NCBI RefSeq assembly: GCF_027595985.1
Contig: NC_073303.1
Location: forward strand, 366,471,636-366,535,635
DNA: 64,000 nt
Reading direction: 5' to 3'
DNA from: Sorex araneus
Lineage: Eukaryota > Chordata > Mammalia > Eulipotyphla > Soricidae
Under the pieces are notes generated by a model. It had not been told where the DNA came from. It searched no databases and saw only the letters and a program-made list of their open reading frames with translations. Shown here in pieces: positions 63,471 through 64,000 of this stretch. Position numbers and translations under genes: made by a program. Position 1 is the stretch's first letter. Every line of letters begins with the position of its first letter.

Positions 63471-64000
63471 AGACTTGTCAGTCAAGCCTGACGCAATCAT
63501 TTACCTTTGACCTCCCCTGCGGTTGTGGGGCTCAGGGGGGGCCTTCACCCCACCTCCCCCTTTGTCACGATGACTTCTAAGCACGCGTTGCAGCCTCTTA
63601 GCTGACCGGATCCTCTCTCCAGCCCTTGGAATAGCAAAGAAAGGGGTGGGGGCTCATCGTGTTCCAGGCCTGGGTGCTGGGTGGTCCAAAGCCATGGAAC
63701 TACCTCGCTGGAGCAGTTGGGTCAGAACCGGATCCCTCCCGCGCCTGTCCGCTGTGTCTCGGTGCTCCTCCATACCCCAGAGGCTGGCCTCAGGAAGGAC
63801 TGGCCCCACCAGGCACCCGGGCTGGAGTCCTGAGCCGTCACTGAGCAGCCTCACGGCACCTTCGCTCTCTTCCTGCCACAGGACACGCTGGACTCATCTG
63901 GGGTCTCCTTGCCCAGGTCACAATTCCTGCTGTGACATAACGGCTTCTCCCAGGGCAACCGAGTTTACACTGATCTCAGCAAACTCTGCTTCTCCACCAC
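63471..64000. other. Right-edge stretch without recognised gene
   Basis: Unique-looking sequence. GRP, expected downstream of SEC11C in mammals, is not recognisable here and probably lies beyond the edge. Confidence 0.5.

Noticed and set aside
47621-64000. GRP, the next gene downstream of SEC11C in mammals
   Set aside because: I looked for the conserved peptide core (GNHWAVGHLM) in this interval and did not see it, so it is presumably beyond the edge.

Overview
The window is nuclear DNA of a placental mammal. It is dominated by repeats, and its protein-coding content is a few short exons bounded by GT/AG splice sites. The commonest repeat is a young tRNA-derived SINE (GGGGCTGGAGCGATAGCACA at the 5' end, a GGTTCGATTCC B box, and a CCCAAAAAGC plus A-rich tail). 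I recognise it from memory as the shrew (Sorex) type, so a shrew or close eulipotyphlan is the likely source. That is recognition, not a database match.

Two genes are supported, both on the + strand. (1) 488-13585 holds the last six coding exons of OACYL, a multipass O-acyltransferase-like membrane protein of the NRF-6/acyltransferase-3 family. The 5' part lies off the left edge. The exons join in frame for 259 residues to a stop. (2) 31414-47451 holds the complete six-exon SEC11C gene, a catalytic subunit of the ER signal peptidase complex. It gives 192 residues with Ser68, His108 and Asp134 in place, a CpG-rich promoter around 30.8-32.0 kb, and a poly(A) signal at 47595. The order OACYL then SEC11C, both on the same strand, matches the mammalian block that in human continues to GRP and RAX. 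Neither of those genes was found here.

Layout: 1-13.6 kb is OACYL, whose introns carry a 1.1-kb 21-bp minisatellite, a 0.9-kb GGAA/GGGA purine tract, a 0.4-kb CCCT/CCTT pyrimidine tract, and a 59-bp tandem repeat. 13.6-30.8 kb is intergenic, with SINEs, L1 3' ends, polypurine/polypyrimidine tracts and ERV relics. 30.8-47.6 kb is SEC11C. Its introns contain an antisense solo LTR nested in an L1, several SINEs, and two repeat-poor islands that may be conserved non-coding DNA. 47.6-64 kb is downstream intergenic DNA with SINEs, a 20-bp minisatellite (55.2-55.75 kb), a 0.7-kb GGAA/GAAA tract, a long degraded L1, a second LTR with a 6-bp target duplication, and a possible minus-strand LTR near the right edge.

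The two genes have separate roles: SEC11C cuts signal peptides in the ER, and OACYL is a predicted membrane acyltransferase. The sequence shows no functional link between them beyond synteny. I found no convincing novel gene system. The most unusual signals are structural: complementary purine and pyrimidine tracts flanking one OACYL exon, minisatellites with higher-order structure, nested or tandem retroelement insertions, and a pair of ZNF143-type promoter sites.
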